In this document: one piece after another, positions 14,205 to 23,221 of the stretch
Layout: the number at the start of each line of letters is the position of its first letter
Numbering within the stretch: the first letter of the stretch is position 1
From: Alphaproteobacteria bacterium UBA3650
GTDB lineage: Bacteria > Pseudomonadota > Alphaproteobacteria > CAAHEQ01 > UBA3637
Assembly: GCA_002373815.1 (NCBI GenBank)
Contig: DFKH01000116.1
Coordinates: 1 to 26,011, forward strand
DNA length: 26,011 bases
Direction of reading: 5' to 3'
Made by a program: the position numbers and the translations under genes
The notes under the pieces: generated by a model
The model's input: the letters and a program-made list of their open reading frames with translations, nothing else
Told to the model about the DNA's origin: nothing
Databases searched by the model: none

Positions 14205-16250
14205 TTATACCAAAGAAAAACCCTCTCTTTCCAGCCTTGCTAATAGTTCTAAGAGCACCTTGCTTTGGGCGGTTGAAACGTATCCGCCATTTTTAAACAG
14301 TGCAGCTAAAATTCCCAATTCTTTCGGAGAAATCAATCTCTTCGATTGACCAAAGTCCTGTAAGCGACGCCAGTTGTCGATACCAATATTATAGACCTGC
14401 ATTTCAGCCGCGATTTGATTGTCCATTTTTTGGGTCGACTTAGCTGCACGGACTTCCTCTTTTACGTCAGATTCATCTACCAATTCTTTAACAAAATCTT
14501 CTGGCAAATCGACGTCTAGTTTTTTTATGTTATCCCAGCATACTGTTTTTTTAGCGTATTGCCCGACATTAGAAATAACATCGTTATTAAGCAACGCGTC
14601 GTGAACTTCTTTTGCCACGGTACCAATCAACTTACTAAGAGCATCCGTTATCGCCTGTTTATTCCAGATCTTCATAAAATCAACGGTCTTGTTCAACAAT
14701 CCTGTTTTATATGCAATGTATGCAAGTGTATAAGCGACTATGTTTGCACGGTAACCGCCATCATACCAAGGTGCATCGGTAACAATTTTTTCTGCAGATT
14801 TGAACGCAATCGCTTTGGCGATAGCTATTCTATAATACGCCTCGTTGAACTGGGTGTCATCTTTTTGCCACTTGGCATCAATCATATCCGCATAATCAAG
14901 GAAAATGTATTGAGCACCTTTACTTACAATATGAGGTTTTTGCATCCACACGCCCTCAAACTTGGCAAGATCTGTTTTGGTAAATAGTTGTTTTTTAGGA
15001 TATTCTGTCTGGAATTTACGTTTTTCTGCTGGTGTTCCATAAGCAAAGCCATTGATATATTGTCCGCGTGCACGTTCATAAAACCATTTGGTTTGCATAA
15101 ATTGTCCATCGACCGCTGGAGCATAAATTCTACGTGAGAAATCTTCCATTCGTTTATGGAATGGGTGAGTTGCAAAAAAGTCCGCATCATTAACTTTGTT
15201 TTGACTGTTGGCGTATTTAGAAATCAAAGGAACCATTTCGTTCGCTAATTCTTGTGATACGACGGATAATTTCATTTGGACAAAAACTTTGCTGATATCT
15301 GCTTTGTCTTTCTTGTATGCACTGAACAGAGACGCTGTTGTTTGACCACCGTTTACAATTTGAAGATTAGTTAACTTATCTATTTTACCGTCCGTGATTT
15401 CGATAGTTTCTGCCGTCGCGGTTATACCGTTGTTATATGCAAAAAACATTTCAGGTTTTTTCAAGATGGTTTCGCGGATACCTTTGTTGACTTTTCCTCT
15501 GGCTTGTAAAAAGCTACGTACATTGCGTTCCAAAAGTCTTGCACCGTATTGTTCATAAAGTTTTGCTAAAATCAATCCAGGAACCACCGCCAGATATGCT
15601 TTATACTCTGTTTCTTCCAGGTTTGCTGGCAAACAGGAAATCCTTTCGGGAAACTCTTTTTTTAAGTCTATCACTATATCCTGTGGAGCCATTTCTGAAG
15701 ATACCAATCTATACAGCCTCGTCAAATCCCACAAATGATAATTAATTTTTACATTTCCAACTTGTTTGGATGGAATGGACGCCAATCTTGTGCTTAATTT
15801 TTTATCGGTAAGCAAGTACAGGTTTACGTTGGATATATTTTCCTTATGAGCAAGTATAAAATGTGCTGCTTGAAAACCTTCGGAGCTTTCTTCCAGAGTT
15901 CTGAAAAAACCAGGTTCCAGGCTCTTTGTGAAAAATTTTTCGACGTGTTTAAAACCAGATTCGATTTCGTCCTTGTTTATGTTGGTTACTTCATTTAATC
16001 CGCTATAAATACTGATAAATAAATTTAAGGAACCATCGCTGTTTTCCGTATCATCTATACTGTATGCATTCAACGCACGTCCTTGAGGATCCTTATAAAA
16101 CGCATATTCGGGTAAAGCGATTTCACCCGCAGAATCCAAATATTCACAAAACCATTCTGTAAATTTTCTGAGGAAGAAATCTCCACCTGCAGTGGCGTTG
16201 TTGCTTATTTCATTGAAAAGCGTTTCATGAAAATCCTGTAAAGCATCCAT
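14205..16250 (-). CDS. AIPR-family protein of the Mza-like operon (681 aa)
   Basis: The AIPR (abortive infection phage resistance) signature is clear: FFAYNNGITAT at 269-279 and LQIVNGGQTTASLF at 296-309, following the helix-rich segment KVNKGIRETI. The N-terminal 200 residues and C-terminal 250 residues are less conserved; residues about 600-681 may be a separate C-terminal domain. AIPR proteins were named from phage-resistance loci and occur in restriction-like and Mza operons; their biochemical activity is not settled. It is the last gene of the operon, starting 3 bp after the DUF4420 gene stop, so it is coupled. It is full length and without frameshift. No clear terminator follows it. Confidence 0.93.
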   Translation of the reverse strand: MDALQDFHETLFNEISNNATAGGDFFLRKFTEWFCEYLDSAGEIALPEYAFYKDPQGRALNAYSIDDTENSDGSLNLFISIYSGLNEVTNINKDEIESGFKHVEKFFTKSLEPGFFRTLEESSEGFQAAHFILAHKENISNVNLYLLTDKKLSTRLASIPSKQVGNVKINYHLWDLTRLYRLVSSEMAPQDIVIDLKKEFPERISCLPANLEETEYKAYLAVVPGLILAKLYEQYGARLLERNVRSFLQARGKVNKGIRETILKKPEMFFAYNNGITATAETIEITDGKIDKLTNLQIVNGGQTTASLFSAYKKDKADISKVFVQMKLSVVSQELANEMVPLISKYANSQNKVNDADFFATHPFHKRMEDFSRRIYAPAVDGQFMQTKWFYERARGQYINGFAYGTPAEKRKFQTEYPKKQLFTKTDLAKFEGVWMQKPHIVSKGAQYIFLDYADMIDAKWQKDDTQFNEAYYRIAIAKAIAFKSAEKIVTDAPWYDGGYRANIVAYTLAYIAYKTGLLNKTVDFMKIWNKQAITDALSKLIGTVAKEVHDALLNNDVISNVGQYAKKTVCWDNIKKLDVDLPEDFVKELVDESDVKEEVRAAKSTQKMDNQIAAEMQVYNIGIDNWRRLQDFGQSKRLISPKELGILAALFKNGGYVSTAQSKVLLELLARLEREGFSLV

Positions 16251-16253
16251 TTG

Positions 16254-17222
16254 TTATCCTTTTAAAACTGAATCGATCGAGGTTTCGTACTCCGTGCAAT
16301 TGGCAAGATTTATGATATAATTTGCCTTTGTTACACCAATCTTTACGTCCTCTGGGGTAATTCTTGGAAAGTCCTTTTCCACCTTATAAGATCTGAACCC
16401 GTTTTGAGTATAAAATGTATCATTGTAATCATCGTCTAAAAACATTCCAACAGAGGCCAATTTTTTGACGAACAATTCATGTGCATAAGTATCCTGTTGT
16501 AACGACTCGGCTAGTGTTTTTGCCAACGAACTCAATGAAAACGCACTTTCCAATTCAGAATTCGCGATCCCAAGGAAGAAAACACCTAAATAGATCTGGC
16601 ATTCGGAATTATACAATTGTTGCAAAGACGATATATGAACTTCATTTTTTGAAGGTGACATACAGGTTTTGATTTCTACTCGTTTACCATCAACAAAGAA
16701 GTCTTGAACATCGGCGTCTGCACCAGTCCAGAAATTCATCGTATCCAAGAGGCTATATTTCGGCATGAGGTATTTTTGGATGAATAACAACTCACCAATA
16801 AGTCCAATCTGTTCCTCTTTTGTGAGTTTATTTTCTTTGTTTCTTTTCATGAAATATTGCCAATATAACAACCTATTGCAGAATGTTTTTACGGCCAAAG
16901 GTTCATCTGTAATATGTGATGTTACTTCACATAAGTCTAAGCAGATTTTTAAGAAAATTGGCCAATCATTATTGTTTTTGAGAACCAGAAATATGCTGGT
17001 TGTTCCGCCGACAGACAATAATGTTACATCGATACCGTTTAAAGATAACTTATCCTTGATTTGAACAGGTTTATGTAATGAAAAAACAAAAGAGTACTGG
17101 CCATATCCATCTTTCGCGAAGTAAAAGTCATGCACGAACTCTGCGTTTACACGTCGCATGGATAAGGAACCAGACACAGGTTTTTCCAATTTTTCCCAAG
17201 GGTTATCTTTAATTGTTTTCAT
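16254..17222 (-). CDS. DUF4420 PD-(D/E)XK-type protein of the Mza-like operon (322 aa)
   Basis: This is a DUF4420 (PD-(D/E)XK motif) protein. Readable catalytic elements are E144 in LIGELLF, D174 in DADVQDFFVDG and E183-I-K185-T. These fit the E...D...ExK plan of restriction-type nucleases, so it probably cuts DNA. The N-terminal 110 residues are beta-rich. I choose ATG 17222, preceded by AGAGGACGAAT, over ATG 17240. This gives a 14-bp overlap with the Z1 gene and translational coupling. DUF4420 proteins are regular neighbours of Z1 and AIPR proteins. With a methyltransferase in the same operon, it is the best candidate for the cleaving subunit; that assignment is inference. Confidence 0.9.
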   Translation of the reverse strand: MKTIKDNPWEKLEKPVSGSLSMRRVNAEFVHDFYFAKDGYGQYSFVFSLHKPVQIKDKLSLNGIDVTLLSVGGTTSIFLVLKNNNDWPIFLKICLDLCEVTSHITDEPLAVKTFCNRLLYWQYFMKRNKENKLTKEEQIGLIGELLFIQKYLMPKYSLLDTMNFWTGADADVQDFFVDGKRVEIKTCMSPSKNEVHISSLQQLYNSECQIYLGVFFLGIANSELESAFSLSSLAKTLAESLQQDTYAHELFVKKLASVGMFLDDDYNDTFYTQNGFRSYKVEKDFPRITPEDVKIGVTKANYIINLANCTEYETSIDSVLKG

Positions 17223-19941
17223 ATTCGTCCTCTTCTTCATTTTCCATAATACCGAAGTTTTCGCGTATCCATTGTGTGTTTACTACGTATTCTTCGCCTT
17301 CATATACATAATCGCGTTTTATGAATGGGAAACTAATCCCATATACTGGGGATAAGTCGTAAACTGTGTTGCCGTCTTTGGTGCCGATACGTGCCAGGAA
17401 CAAAATTAACAACGGTTTGCTACGCTGATCCCTGTATGCTTTGTCCAAATCTTTGTCGGTTGATTGTTGAATGTGCTGTTCAGCTAAATCTATTTGATCT
17501 GGTGTTAAACCAATTTTTTCTATTCCTTGTGATGCCATTCTTCGGCGTGATCCCACCTCTATACCTTTACCGTCAACAGTTAGTTTGCCACCTTTACGCC
17601 ACGGTTGAACAACTGTTATGCTCTTATCTATCGGCAAAGTACGTGGTACGTTGTCTGATGTTGGTTTATGCACAATGCTTATTAGGGCAACATCCCATTT
17701 GGTTAATTGATCCACATCTTTCGTATGTAAGATGAAACGATGCACCGATGGCATTTGTGTTTCTATTGATCCGTCGTGATTACGGTAATCTCGTATAAAA
17801 TCTAAAATCTCATCGGCAGGCACATCTTTCCACAAATATCCCTGAGGGTCGTTTGGCTCGTTCAGAGTATTTTTTTCTTGTAACCGTTCAATTGTCCTAA
17901 AGAATACCTGCTGATTATGTTCCATATCTTCCTTGGTGATCAAAATGCGTTTTGTTTCTATGTATCTGCCAGACAAATCAACTTTTTCTTTAACGGGTGT
18001 TCCATGCCACATTTTATTTTTTGCAGTTATAAGCAAATTAAACGGACTTTTTCTGACACGTAAACCGAAATTTTTTGGTGTTGCGTCAAGAGATGCCATA
18101 TATTTGAAATCTGCTATTAATTCATCTGTTGCGTCAGTTATGAATTCATACCAGGACAGAGATTCTTCAGGCATGTAGATTCTGCACAAGTCTTCATATC
18201 CATCCCTGTACCCAAACCAACGTCCCATCTGCATCAATGTGTCATACATCATTGTGTTGCGGATCAAGTAACTAATGGATAGACCTTCCAGTGTTAATCC
18301 ACGGGAAAGTGCAAATCCACCAACAGCAATAATATTTAGTCCATCTGGATATTTGTCATAATCCAGTGCATCGGCAGAACTTTGATTTATTGTGTATACT
18401 TTTATTGGAGCAGCCGCGTCATTAAGTACTTTTTGCACTTCTGACCATGTAAACTCGCAGGAAGAATACTCTTGTTCAAACAAAGTCTTCATGCCAGAAA
18501 TTGTCGGATTTTTCAACGCACCCTTCATGTTGTAATTATATCTGATGGCGTTCTGAAGTTCTGTAAGGTATTCGCTCAATTTTGCTTGAACTTTTTGTTG
18601 TACGCTATTAAAACGCGACACGTTCACAAGCATGGAATTATGTTTTTTCCCGTCCCTACGTAAAATCCTGATTGCACGGGCTAAAACAAAGAGATCCACA
18701 GCAGATAACAAACTCTGTGGAAGTTCGTCTACTGGCAAATCTTTTGCGTGTTTAAATGGCAATAAACCATTTTCGCCAGTTTCATCTTGGTTGTCTTTTA
18801 TAATTCTAACAAAATCACTAACGCCTTGTTTGCAGAAAATCTTGTTGGCACCACAGTAGTTTGATGGTGCGTCTAAACAATAAATAAAGTCTCTTGGGAA
18901 CAAGTCCTCGCCAATACCATCAATCGGTGTATCATCAATAAATATATTTGCAAAAGGTGTTGCCGTGTAACCTATGTAACATTTTTTGTTAAATATATTC
19001 AGCAATTGGCGGATAAGACCGTTGATCTTACTCGCTTCGTCAGGTTTGTTTTTTGTGTTTATAGAGGCGTTGTCGGCTTCGTCATCTATGAGCATCATTG
19101 GCACGTCATCTATTTTCGCCATTTCGTCTTTTGATTGGATACTTTGCTTTAACCAATCGACCAAGCTCGCCAGTGTGTTGGAGTTTTTCTTGATAACAAA
19201 AACAACAGGGGTAGTTTTAAAACTTTGTAAACTTGCACCAACTTGTCGAGCTGTTGCACTATTAAAATCACGCGTGATAGTTGTAAATGTTACAGGGCGT
19301 TTAGATAAATCTGGATCTGTAATGCCAACTCCAACAGGTTTTTTTTCAGGCAAAGCACTTGAATCGTAACCTGTAAAACCCTGTTCTATACGAGCCTGGG
19401 TCTGTTTACGCAAAGAATTGGTGGTGCCCGCTATCACTATAAAAACCTTATATCCCGCGTCAGCAGCCTTAGAAATAAGACCAATATAATTGGCGGTTTT
19501 TCCTGATTGAACATGTCCTACAACCATACCCTTGCGTTCCCATGTGCCTTCTTTTTCTGGGTTTTCAGCAAGAGCCAATATCTTATCAGACACTATATCC
19601 AGAGAATTTACAACTTTTTGACCAAACTTTTTTCCTAACAGGTGAGCTTTGTATCTTTTCCAATAATACCAATCAATGGAAGATTTTTTATTGTCCAACC
19701 ATGGCTGATATGGTTCGGTTAATTGTACTCCAATAGGCATTGTAAATGCACAACGTTCTTCGATTCTACGTTGAACAATATCAAGTTTTTCCTGATCCAA
19801 CAATGGGAACGACGGTTTAAGCATCTCTATTGTTTTATGAATTAAGTCCTTTGTGATATCTACCGACTGATTCACAAGCGACAAGACCGTCGTTTCAAGA
19901 TTTTCCATTTGTGCATCTACATTGGCATTATTTATTGTCAT
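17209..19941 (-). CDS. Z1-domain P-loop ATPase of the Mza-like operon (910 aa)
   Basis: A large ATPase with SF2-helicase-like motifs: Walker A GHVQSGKT (142-149), Walker B LIDDEAD (284-290), GYTATPFAN (324-332), GGFALSRGLTLEG (541-553) and QMGRWFGYR (571-579). The last two are the hallmark of the Z1 domain, where the final Arg likely acts as arginine finger. By analogy with type I/III restriction motors it would couple ATP hydrolysis to DNA translocation or remodelling. The C-terminal 300 residues are unassigned. It overlaps the GHKL ATPase gene by 14 bp and the DUF4420 gene by 14 bp, so the stoichiometry is probably controlled by coupling. Length and motifs are complete; it looks intact. Confidence 0.95.
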   Translation of the reverse strand: MTINNANVDAQMENLETTVLSLVNQSVDITKDLIHKTIEMLKPSFPLLDQEKLDIVQRRIEERCAFTMPIGVQLTEPYQPWLDNKKSSIDWYYWKRYKAHLLGKKFGQKVVNSLDIVSDKILALAENPEKEGTWERKGMVVGHVQSGKTANYIGLISKAADAGYKVFIVIAGTTNSLRKQTQARIEQGFTGYDSSALPEKKPVGVGITDPDLSKRPVTFTTITRDFNSATARQVGASLQSFKTTPVVFVIKKNSNTLASLVDWLKQSIQSKDEMAKIDDVPMMLIDDEADNASINTKNKPDEASKINGLIRQLLNIFNKKCYIGYTATPFANIFIDDTPIDGIGEDLFPRDFIYCLDAPSNYCGANKIFCKQGVSDFVRIIKDNQDETGENGLLPFKHAKDLPVDELPQSLLSAVDLFVLARAIRILRRDGKKHNSMLVNVSRFNSVQQKVQAKLSEYLTELQNAIRYNYNMKGALKNPTISGMKTLFEQEYSSCEFTWSEVQKVLNDAAAPIKVYTINQSSADALDYDKYPDGLNIIAVGGFALSRGLTLEGLSISYLIRNTMMYDTLMQMGRWFGYRDGYEDLCRIYMPEESLSWYEFITDATDELIADFKYMASLDATPKNFGLRVRKSPFNLLITAKNKMWHGTPVKEKVDLSGRYIETKRILITKEDMEHNQQVFFRTIERLQEKNTLNEPNDPQGYLWKDVPADEILDFIRDYRNHDGSIETQMPSVHRFILHTKDVDQLTKWDVALISIVHKPTSDNVPRTLPIDKSITVVQPWRKGGKLTVDGKGIEVGSRRRMASQGIEKIGLTPDQIDLAEQHIQQSTDKDLDKAYRDQRSKPLLILFLARIGTKDGNTVYDLSPVYGISFPFIKRDYVYEGEEYVVNTQWIRENFGIMENEEEDEYENN

Positions 19942-21400
19942 TTGTTAACCGCTCCGTTAAATATGAAATGTGTTTGTTGAAAGGAACTATGTGTTCAAGG
20001 GCTCTTAAGGCGTCTGTACGAGACATACCACCATTTTTAATCCAATCGGCGATCATCAGTTTTGCCACTTCCACCAGTGCGTCCAGATCGATGTCGTTTT
20101 GGACTACATCCTGTGGTTTTGTTCCATAATCGCTAAAAAGCAATTCCGTTGGAAAACATTTTGCTATCATGTCCAGCAACGCACAAAAAGCCGCCTCGCC
20201 AGCAGGATCTAATTTTTCCATTATTGAAGATACAAGTGGGTGCGATGGATTTATTTTATAGGAAACCTTTCCTTCTGCTATAACCTGTTCCCACATTTGA
20301 ACTGCACTAGAATCATGTAATCTGGCACCTCGGGCAGTGTATGTTCTCGCCGACTTCCCCATTATTTTTTCAATGGTGCTCTTTAGTCTGTCTCTAATAA
20401 TTATTGGCGGGGTGGCCGTAGATTTCTTTACGTCGATATTCCATGCTTCGTCCATGGTGTTCGGGATATCTATGCGAACCCTGGCCAATTTGGTTAGGTT
20501 GCCTGGTGCTGCTAAACGAAACCAAGATCCTTTAACAATCAATCTTTTGTTGCGATACACATAGAACCCTTGATTGGCTAAATATCCGCCTTCACCTGCA
20601 TATCGTTCATATTCGTCGGTTTGGGTTTTACTGTGGTGTGGCAATATGTACGGTGTAATTACTATCTTTGATCCGTCGATATTAATTTCATCCGTTTCAA
20701 GTATTTGTGTTGCGGGATTTTTAGTGTTAAATGGATCAAATGCCTCTATTTGATGTTCGTTGATAAAAATAGATATTTTCTTTAATCCTGGTTCACCAGC
20801 AATATATCTATGGAAAGTTATTGATAAGTGTTTTTCAAGCGAAGATATTGCAACGTTAAATTCTTTGGCAAAATCCTTCGCACTGAAATCGATAAGTCTG
20901 TCTATTTTTTCCCACACAATAGCGGTACCATCCTTTGGTAAAAACTCTTCAAAAGGCGTTTCCTTTATTTGAGTTTTTGACAATATATCAAGATCCCATG
21001 AATTGTTTGTTGCGATTTCATCCAAATCCCAGCAAGCACCAGATTTTTGATCTTTAACAGAACTTATAACAGTTAAACGTTTGCAAATTGAAAAAGACGC
21101 AGTCTTCATGCCAAGGCCAAAACGCCCTAGGTCGGTGGCATTACGTTGTTCTAACGGGTTCGTAGAACCAAGACGCATTGCTTCCTTTAGCTGCTTTGAA
21201 TCCATACCCGTTCCATTGTCTATAATTGCAAACACGGGATTCGCGGTATCTGTATTTTGAAAGAAAATTTTTATTTTTGTTGCACCTGCTGAAATACTAT
21301 TGTCGATGATGTCGGCGACGGCGGTTTCAAAAGAATATCCTACACTACGTAAAGAATAAATAAAAGCGGAGGGATTTGGATCTGTGCGTTCTACAACCAT
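19928..21400 (-). CDS. GHKL (MutL/MORC-like) ATPase of the Mza-like operon (490 aa)
   Basis: The Bergerat ATP-binding fold is clear: N-box ADIIDNSISAGAT with metal-binding N34, G1 box DNGTGMD (61-67) and G2 box GRFGLGMKTAS (92-102). The catalytic position before the N-box reads D where many GHKL proteins have E. The layout fits MutL/Hsp90/MORC ATPases, which dimerise on ATP and clamp DNA or partner proteins. A beta-rich transducer region follows to about residue 330, then a helical C-terminus that overlaps the Z1 gene start by 14 bp. It corresponds to the MutL-like component that gives the Mza system its M. The GTTCCTATTTTAAG spacer before the next gene upstream is only 9 bp, so it belongs to the same operon. 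Confidence 0.94.
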   Translation of the reverse strand: MVVERTDPNPSAFIYSLRSVGYSFETAVADIIDNSISAGATKIKIFFQNTDTANPVFAIIDNGTGMDSKQLKEAMRLGSTNPLEQRNATDLGRFGLGMKTASFSICKRLTVISSVKDQKSGACWDLDEIATNNSWDLDILSKTQIKETPFEEFLPKDGTAIVWEKIDRLIDFSAKDFAKEFNVAISSLEKHLSITFHRYIAGEPGLKKISIFINEHQIEAFDPFNTKNPATQILETDEINIDGSKIVITPYILPHHSKTQTDEYERYAGEGGYLANQGFYVYRNKRLIVKGSWFRLAAPGNLTKLARVRIDIPNTMDEAWNIDVKKSTATPPIIIRDRLKSTIEKIMGKSARTYTARGARLHDSSAVQMWEQVIAEGKVSYKINPSHPLVSSIMEKLDPAGEAAFCALLDMIAKCFPTELLFSDYGTKPQDVVQNDIDLDALVEVAKLMIADWIKNGGMSRTDALRALEHIVPFNKHISYLTERLTNDNK

Positions 21401-21409
21401 TATATGTTC

Positions 21410-21649
21410 CTATTTTAAGTCAAATGTTTTTTGCAATTTTTCAATAAGTATTTTTGCCATAGATTCATCAATTTGAACCGATTGACTTATTTTTCCAGGG
21501 TCTTGCCTGGTGGATCTCCCGTACGTATCTATCTGAAATATTTTTTGATTTCCGAGCGTGAACACTGTGTACCCAGCACTGGCTGGAGCGTGAATGGAGT
21601 TTTTTTCCTTGTTTACGTGTTTGAACATTTTTGAAACTAATAACGCCAT
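21410..21649 (-). CDS. Small conserved-looking protein between methyltransferase and GHKL genes (79 aa)
   Basis: A 79-aa protein with a beta-rich centre (SAGYTVFTLGNQKIFQIDTYG), the segment RSTRQDPGKISQSVQID, and a C-terminal helix (ESMAKILIEKLQKTF). I recall near-identical small proteins next to cytosine methyltransferases and Mza-like or restriction operons in other bacteria, often carrying unhelpful automatic names, but cannot assign a function. AGGAGAAA lies just before its ATG. It sits 16 bp after the methyltransferase stop and 9 bp before the GHKL gene. Being this small and conserved in position, it may be a structural or sensor subunit of the complex; that is inference. Confidence 0.85.
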   Translation of the reverse strand: MALLVSKMFKHVNKEKNSIHAPASAGYTVFTLGNQKIFQIDTYGRSTRQDPGKISQSVQIDESMAKILIEKLQKTFDLK

Positions 21650-21665
21650 ATTTTTCTCCTATTTT

Positions 21666-22646
21666 TTATTCTTCTGTGAGGATGCGCAAAATGTTTTTTG
21701 CTATACTGCGAACAACCGGTACAGATACTGCATTTCCGACTTGTTTATACCTTGCACCCATACTTACATCTTCAGGAAATACAAATTTCTTATCGTCTAT
21801 CCCCTGCAAACGCAAACACTCCTGAGGAGTCAGACGTCTCAAACCTTTTGAATCCATCACAAGCGGAACATTATGTCCTCCACCACCCATATTTGCGGTC
21901 AGCGTCGGGCACACCCCGTTTTTATTTTTTCTACAATACACGCGTCGCCATTGATAAAAGGCTTTAGGATCATCAACCTCTTTGATAGCTATATTATAAT
22001 ACCACGGATACCTATCAAAATAATGAACATCATCTGCCACGGGATCAACGATATTATCAAAAGCCAGTCTTTTTTTTTGATCTATCTTATGAGGCCAACC
22101 ATGTTCTTCAAACCACTGAGCTTTTTTCTTATTTTTAAAACAAACAATATAAAATCTTTCTCTATGTTGTGGTAATTGCGAATATTCGCAAGTATCCAAT
22201 ACGCGTTCTGTAACCACGTATCCACGTTTTTCCAATTCAGATTTTATTTTTGCGTAGGTTTTTCCATTATTATGGCTTTTTAGATTACGCACATTCTCAA
22301 AAAACAATGCTTTGGGTTTAAATTTATCTATAAAAGCCAACATTTTAAAAAACAAAGTACCTCTTTCGTCTTCAAAACCTTTACGATATCCAGCTATAGA
22401 AAAAGCCTGACATGGGAAACCTCCAGTAATGACATCTACATGCTTTAATCGACTATCATTTGGACTAAGATCACAAATATCACCCTCTATCAACAAGTGA
22501 TCAAAATTGGCTCTGTAAGTCTTACATGCAGCCTTATCTATTTCGTTAGACCAAGCGAGTTCAAAGCCTGCCTGTTTAAAAGCCAAACAAATTCCACCAA
22601 GCCCCGCGAAAAAACTTCCGACTTTTAAATTATTATCGTGTTTCAT
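21666..22646 (-). CDS. DNA (cytosine-5)-methyltransferase
   Basis: A 326-aa C5-methyltransferase with the ordered family motifs: I SFFAGLGGICLAF (11-23, SAM binding), IV GGFPCQAFS (75-83, catalytic C79), VI FFENVRNL (115-122), VIII QHRERFYIV, then LTPQECLRLQGI and the closing VGNAVSVPV. It methylates cytosine within a short recognition site; the specificity region between VIII and IX does not reveal the site. ATG 22646 is preferred to one at 22715 because AAGGGG lies just upstream and the extra 23 residues are unlike the family. It is the first gene of the operon. No Vsr or classical restriction enzyme is adjacent; the cleaving partner is probably the DUF4420 protein. It appears intact. Confidence 0.95.
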   Translation of the reverse strand: MKHDNNLKVGSFFAGLGGICLAFKQAGFELAWSNEIDKAACKTYRANFDHLLIEGDICDLSPNDSRLKHVDVITGGFPCQAFSIAGYRKGFEDERGTLFFKMLAFIDKFKPKALFFENVRNLKSHNNGKTYAKIKSELEKRGYVVTERVLDTCEYSQLPQHRERFYIVCFKNKKKAQWFEEHGWPHKIDQKKRLAFDNIVDPVADDVHYFDRYPWYYNIAIKEVDDPKAFYQWRRVYCRKNKNGVCPTLTANMGGGGHNVPLVMDSKGLRRLTPQECLRLQGIDDKKFVFPEDVSMGARYKQVGNAVSVPVVRSIAKNILRILTEE

Positions 22647-22669
22647 ATTTCCCCTTTCCTTCATGATAG

Positions 22670-22698
22670 AGAATAGAAAAAAATGCCAATTAAAGCAA
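22670..22698 (-). promoter_or_regulatory. Promoter of the methyltransferase/Mza-like operon
   Basis: On the minus strand TTGCTT (22698-22693) and TATTCT (22675-22670) are 17 bp apart. The transcript would start about 18 nt before the methyltransferase ATG. This is the only promoter-like pair I see for all six genes. Confidence 0.55.
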
Positions 22699-22786
22699 GA
22701 GAAATCAAATTGCATATATTGTAAACAATAACTTGACTTCTGGCTTCTTTAGAGCGGTAATTGCTTGATGTTATAAAGGAGTCAAT

Positions 22787-23212
22787 ATGTCATATAAAGA
22801 CAAATTACCACAATTGATGGACGAGTTGAAAGCACTATCGTTTGATGAACGGGCACAATTATGGGCAAAATACTCACAACATCCGTTTAAACGGCAATTA
22901 CGGCCACTTTGGTATTATATTCAATGTGACCGATTAAACCTACGGATTGAACATAAATATTTGGTAAAAATTCGTAAATATAAGGATAATCCAGAACAAT
23001 GTTTAGACCATGCGTGCCCAAACAAATATAACTTCGTTCCTGGCACCATTCTAACACGATATTTCAAGGGCATAAAATATACAATATTGGTCAATGATGA
23101 CGGCAGCTTTTCTTATAATGGCGATAAATATTCCACATTGTCAGCAGTCGCAACTAAAATCGCAGGTATGAAAATATCTGGCAACTTCTTCTTTGGTATA
23201 AACAGAAAATAA
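22787..23212 (+). CDS. DUF2924 protein, recombinase-associated (141 aa)
   Basis: The C-terminal half matches DUF2924: FVPGTILTRYFKG, then YTILVNDDGSFSYNGDKYSTLSAVATKIAGMKISGNFFFG (residues about 100-138), where the S-A-x-x-I-x-G-x-x-x-x-G-x-x-F-F-G ending is characteristic. Family members sit next to large serine recombinases in alphaproteobacterial prophages and islands and are thought to assist them. The N-terminal half (LSFDERAQLWAKY) is helical. AAAGGAG 7-8 nt before the ATG fixes the start. It is divergent from the methyltransferase operon. The recombinase gene does not follow directly: an inverted HEPN-like gene lies between. Confidence 0.82.
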   Translation: MSYKDKLPQLMDELKALSFDERAQLWAKYSQHPFKRQLRPLWYYIQCDRLNLRIEHKYLVKIRKYKDNPEQCLDHACPNKYNFVPGTILTRYFKGIKYTILVNDDGSFSYNGDKYSTLSAVATKIAGMKISGNFFFGINRK

Positions 23213-23221
23213 TATACAAAA

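Noticed and set aside
22647..22715. Longer start for the cytosine methyltransferase
   Set aside because: It would include the promoter -10 region, and the added residues are unlike the family; ATG 22646 has AAGGGG at good spacing.
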